NCBI GenBank assembly: GCA_964567685.1
Contig: CAZMNO010000010.1
Coordinates: 23,087 to 87,086 of the forward strand
DNA: 64,000 bases
Reading direction: 5' to 3'
Source: UBA5972 sp964567685
GTDB taxonomy: Bacteria > Pseudomonadota > Alphaproteobacteria > Rhodobacterales > Rhodobacteraceae
Position numbers and translations under genes: made by a program. A model generated the notes under the pieces. The model saw only the letters and a list, made by a program, of their open reading frames with translations, did not search any database and was not told the origin of the DNA. Positions 61,993 to 64,000 of this stretch are shown in pieces (position 1 is the stretch's first letter; every line of letters begins with the position of its first letter).

Positions 61993-63417
61993 ATGGCAAA
62001 AGCTGTAGGCAAAATTACTCAGGTTATCGGCGCGGTTGTCGACGTTCAGTTCGACGATCACCTGCCGGAAATCCTGAACGCGCTGGAAACCGACAATAAC
62101 GGCAACCGGCTGATTCTCGAGGTGGCACAGCACCTTGGCGAGAACACCGTTCGTACAGTTGCGATGGACGCATCCGAAGGACTTGTGCGCGGCGCGAAAG
62201 TGACCGACACCGACGGCCCGATCAAGATGCCTGTTGGCAACGCAACTTTGGGTCGCATCCTTAACGTGATCGGCGAGCCGGTTGACGAAAAAGGCCCCGT
62301 GAAAGCGAAAGAATCCCGCGCGATCCACCAGGACGCTCCGGAGTTCGCTGAACAGGCAACGGAATCCGAAATCCTGGTAACGGGTATCAAGGTTGTTGAC
62401 CTGCTGGCGCCGTATTCGAAGGGCGGTAAAATCGGCCTCTTTGGGGGTGCAGGGGTTGGTAAAACCGTTCTCATCATGGAATTGATCAACAACATCGCCA
62501 AAGTGCACGCGGGTTTCTCGGTGTTCGCTGGCGTTGGTGAACGGACCCGTGAAGGCAACGACCTCTACCACGAGATGATCGAATCCGGCGTTATCGTTCC
62601 AGATAACCTGGAAGAAAGCAAAGTGGCGCTGGTTTACGGCCAGATGAACGAGCCTCCGGGAGCGCGTATGCGTGTTGCTCTGTCGGGTCTGACCCTGGCT
62701 GAGCAGTTCCGCGATCAGTCCGGTACCGACGTTCTGTTCTTCGTTGATAACATCTTCCGCTTTACCCAAGCGGGTTCCGAGGTTTCGGCCCTTCTTGGCC
62801 GTATCCCTTCTGCTGTGGGCTATCAGCCGACGCTGGCCACCGACATGGGTGCCATGCAGGAACGGATTACATCGACCAAAGCTGGCTCGATTACCTCCGT
62901 GCAAGCGATCTACGTGCCTGCGGATGACCTTACCGACCCTGCACCGGCGACATCGTTTGCGCACCTTGACGCAACGACCGTTCTTAGCCGTGCAATCTCG
63001 GAACTCGGCATCTACCCGGCGGTTGACCCGCTTGACTCCACCTCGCGGATCATGGACCCGGCGATTGTTGGCGATGAGCACTATAAAGTGGCTTTCGACG
63101 TTCAGGGTATCCTGCAGCGCTATAAGTCCTTGCAGGACATCATCGCCATTCTCGGCATGGACGAGCTTTCGGAAGAGGACAAGCTGACCGTGGCCCGTGC
63201 CCGGAAAATCCAGCGGTTCCTCAGCCAGCCCTTTGACGTGGCCCAGGTGTTCACCGGCTCGCCCGGCGTTCAGGTGCCGCTGGAAGATACCATTTCTTCG
63301 TTCAAGGCTGTTGTTGCAGGCGAATACGATCACCTTCCCGAGGCGGCCTTCTATATGGTTGGCGGTATCGACGAAGTGGTTGCCAAAGCCGAACGCATGG
63401 CTGCTGAAGCCGCTTAA
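61993..63417 (+). CDS. atpD: ATP synthase F1 beta subunit
   Basis: The 474-residue catalytic beta subunit has Walker A GGAGVGKTVLIMELI near residue 155, the catalytic Glu in GVGERTREGNDLYHEM, Walker B DVLFFVDNIFRFTQAG and DELSEED (DELSEED loop) near residue 393. It lies 19 bases after atpG. Length is standard. Confidence 0.98.
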   Translation: MAKAVGKITQVIGAVVDVQFDDHLPEILNALETDNNGNRLILEVAQHLGENTVRTVAMDASEGLVRGAKVTDTDGPIKMPVGNATLGRILNVIGEPVDEKGPVKAKESRAIHQDAPEFAEQATESEILVTGIKVVDLLAPYSKGGKIGLFGGAGVGKTVLIMELINNIAKVHAGFSVFAGVGERTREGNDLYHEMIESGVIVPDNLEESKVALVYGQMNEPPGARMRVALSGLTLAEQFRDQSGTDVLFFVDNIFRFTQAGSEVSALLGRIPSAVGYQPTLATDMGAMQERITSTKAGSITSVQAIYVPADDLTDPAPATSFAHLDATTVLSRAISELGIYPAVDPLDSTSRIMDPAIVGDEHYKVAFDVQGILQRYKSLQDIIAILGMDELSEEDKLTVARARKIQRFLSQPFDVAQVFTGSPGVQVPLEDTISSFKAVVAGEYDHLPEAAFYMVGGIDEVVAKAERMAAEAA

Positions 63418-63435
63418 GCAAGCAAGGAGGCCCTT

Positions 63436-63831
63436 ATGGCCAATATGCAATTTGATCTTGTGTCGCCCGAGCGGATGCTGGCGTCGTTTGAAGCTTCGGA
63501 AGTTGAAGTTCCCGGCGCTGAGGGCGACTTCACCGCAATGGCCGATCACCAATCGATGGTGACAACCATGCGGCCCGGTGTGCTGAAGGCAAAGGGTGCC
63601 GGCGAGACATCGGAATTCATTGTGACCGGTGGCTTTGTCGAGGTCACTGCCGGTGCGATTTCGATCCTGGCGGAAAACGCGGTACCGCGCAGCGACATGA
63701 CCCGCGAGGCACTTGATGCAGTGATTGCCGAGTTTGAAGCTGCCGCTTCCGAAGCCTCCGGCACACTGAAGGACGCGGCCGACAAAAGGCTGGCAGACAC
63801 CCGTGCACTTGCGGAACAGCTCGGCCTTTAG
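63436..63831 (+). CDS. atpC: ATP synthase F1 epsilon subunit
   Basis: The 131-residue epsilon subunit binds gamma and regulates ATP hydrolysis. It starts MANMQFDLVSPERMLASFEA after AAGGAGG, has a beta-sandwich (about 1-85, with FTAMADHQSMVTTMRPG) and a C-terminal helical part (about 90-131). It ends the operon. Confidence 0.96.
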   Translation: MANMQFDLVSPERMLASFEASEVEVPGAEGDFTAMADHQSMVTTMRPGVLKAKGAGETSEFIVTGGFVEVTAGAISILAENAVPRSDMTREALDAVIAEFEAAASEASGTLKDAADKRLADTRALAEQLGL

Positions 63832-63854
63832 ATCGGTACAATATCCGAAGATTG

Positions 63855-63888
63855 AAAAGCCTCTTTGAGAAAAGGGGCTTTTTTCTTT
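63855..63888 (+). terminator. Rho-independent terminator of the atp operon
   Basis: AAAAGCCTCTTT and AAAGGGGCTTTT form a twelve-base stem (one G-U pair) with a GAGA loop, followed by TTCTTT. It lies 23 bases after the atpC stop. Confidence 0.9.
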
Positions 63889-63946
63889 GGTTGTGGCCCA
63901 TTCTTGCCGTATTTCGTATTTAACGAAGAACGAATTGCAAACGTAG

Positions 63947-64000
63947 TTAGGGGCTGTTGACGTTCAGGATTCCCAAATCACCTAAATTCTGATTCAAGGT
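63947..64000. mobile_element. Possible left end of an insertion sequence (truncated by window)
   Basis: The last 54 bases start TTAGGGGCTGTTGACG and continue with GATTCCCAAATCACC and TGATTCAAGGT. This resembles the outer end of IS5-type elements in this bacterial group as I recall them. The remainder is outside the window, so no transposase is visible. Confidence 0.35.

Noticed and set aside
61948..63552. Long open frame of 534 codons on the minus strand opposite atpD
   Set aside because: It is antisense to a highly conserved gene; codon bias of atpD keeps the opposite frame open. Similar shadows lie opposite atpA (59502-60440) and atpG/atpA (60642-62012). No family resemblance.

Overview
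The window reads as about 64 kb of chromosome from a marine alphaproteobacterium of the order Rhodobacterales (Roseobacter-like). Supporting signs are the five-gene atpHAGDC operon without the Fo genes, the heterotetrameric sarcosine oxidase genes, a cobS-cobT cobaltochelatase pair preceded by a BolA gene and a J-domain gene, a hisC-tyrC pair, a DUF484-xerC pair, DUF1289 and DUF2125 proteins, a DMSP-lyase-family cupin and a choice-of-anchor-L/RTX exoprotein. Base composition is GC-rich, with a few AT-richer patches. Most genes are housekeeping and tightly packed, often with ATGA or TGATG overlaps.

Layout. 1-5.9 kb: end of an unidentified gene, a small membrane protein, a VWA protein, a cytochrome P450, an M48 protease, and on the minus strand a PIN protein, an RlmI-like rRNA methyltransferase and a lipoprotein. 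6.0-12.4 kb (minus): sarcosine oxidase soxB-D-A-G, with two small secreted-protein genes between soxB and soxD, closed by a rho-independent terminator. 12.7-15.4 kb: ccmI, ruvX, a DUF1289 gene and a retropepsin-like membrane protein whose active-site triad is altered. 15.6-21 kb: ADP-ribosylglycohydrolase, PhyH dioxygenase, TauE/SafE exporter, dusA, a Tat-exported metallo-beta-lactamase-fold hydrolase and a class I glutamine amidotransferase. 21-27 kb: pepN, a DMSP-lyase-family cupin, an SDR and gatB. 27.03-27.48 kb: an unusual intergenic region with REP-like palindromes, two perfect DnaA boxes in inverted orientation and an AT-rich tract. 27.5-32.4 kb: DUF4177, bolA, J-domain protein, then cobS, an unknown inserted gene and cobT. 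32.4-38.8 kb: the most accessory part, with rfbB-rfbD-rfbA (no rfbC), a decayed IS630 transposase and an RTX exoprotein gene cut by an in-frame stop. 38.8-49.8 kb: xerC, DUF484, transaldolase, priA, hisC, tyrC, an extensin-like protein, DUF2125, a ChaC-like protein, NfeD and SPFH. 49.9-56.8 kb: a TolQ/MotA-like plus MotB/OmpA-like pair, an M23 peptidase and clpA. 57-58.7 kb: gloB and a methyltransferase. 59-63.9 kb: the F1 ATP synthase operon with a clear terminator. The last 54 bases look like the start of an insertion sequence.

How the genes work together. The sox genes would demethylate sarcosine to glycine, with the methyl group passed to tetrahydrofolate. CobS and CobT are two of the three cobaltochelatase subunits; CobN is not in the window. 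RfbB/D/A make dTDP-rhamnose but lack the epimerase here. The coiled-coil OmpA protein, its proton-channel-like partner and the nearby M23 and SPFH/NfeD proteins suggest a cell-envelope cluster. A dispersed intergenic element built on GAGTATTT...AAACAATG recurs in at least five places.

Limits: all identities come from reading motifs and overall resemblance; no database search was run.
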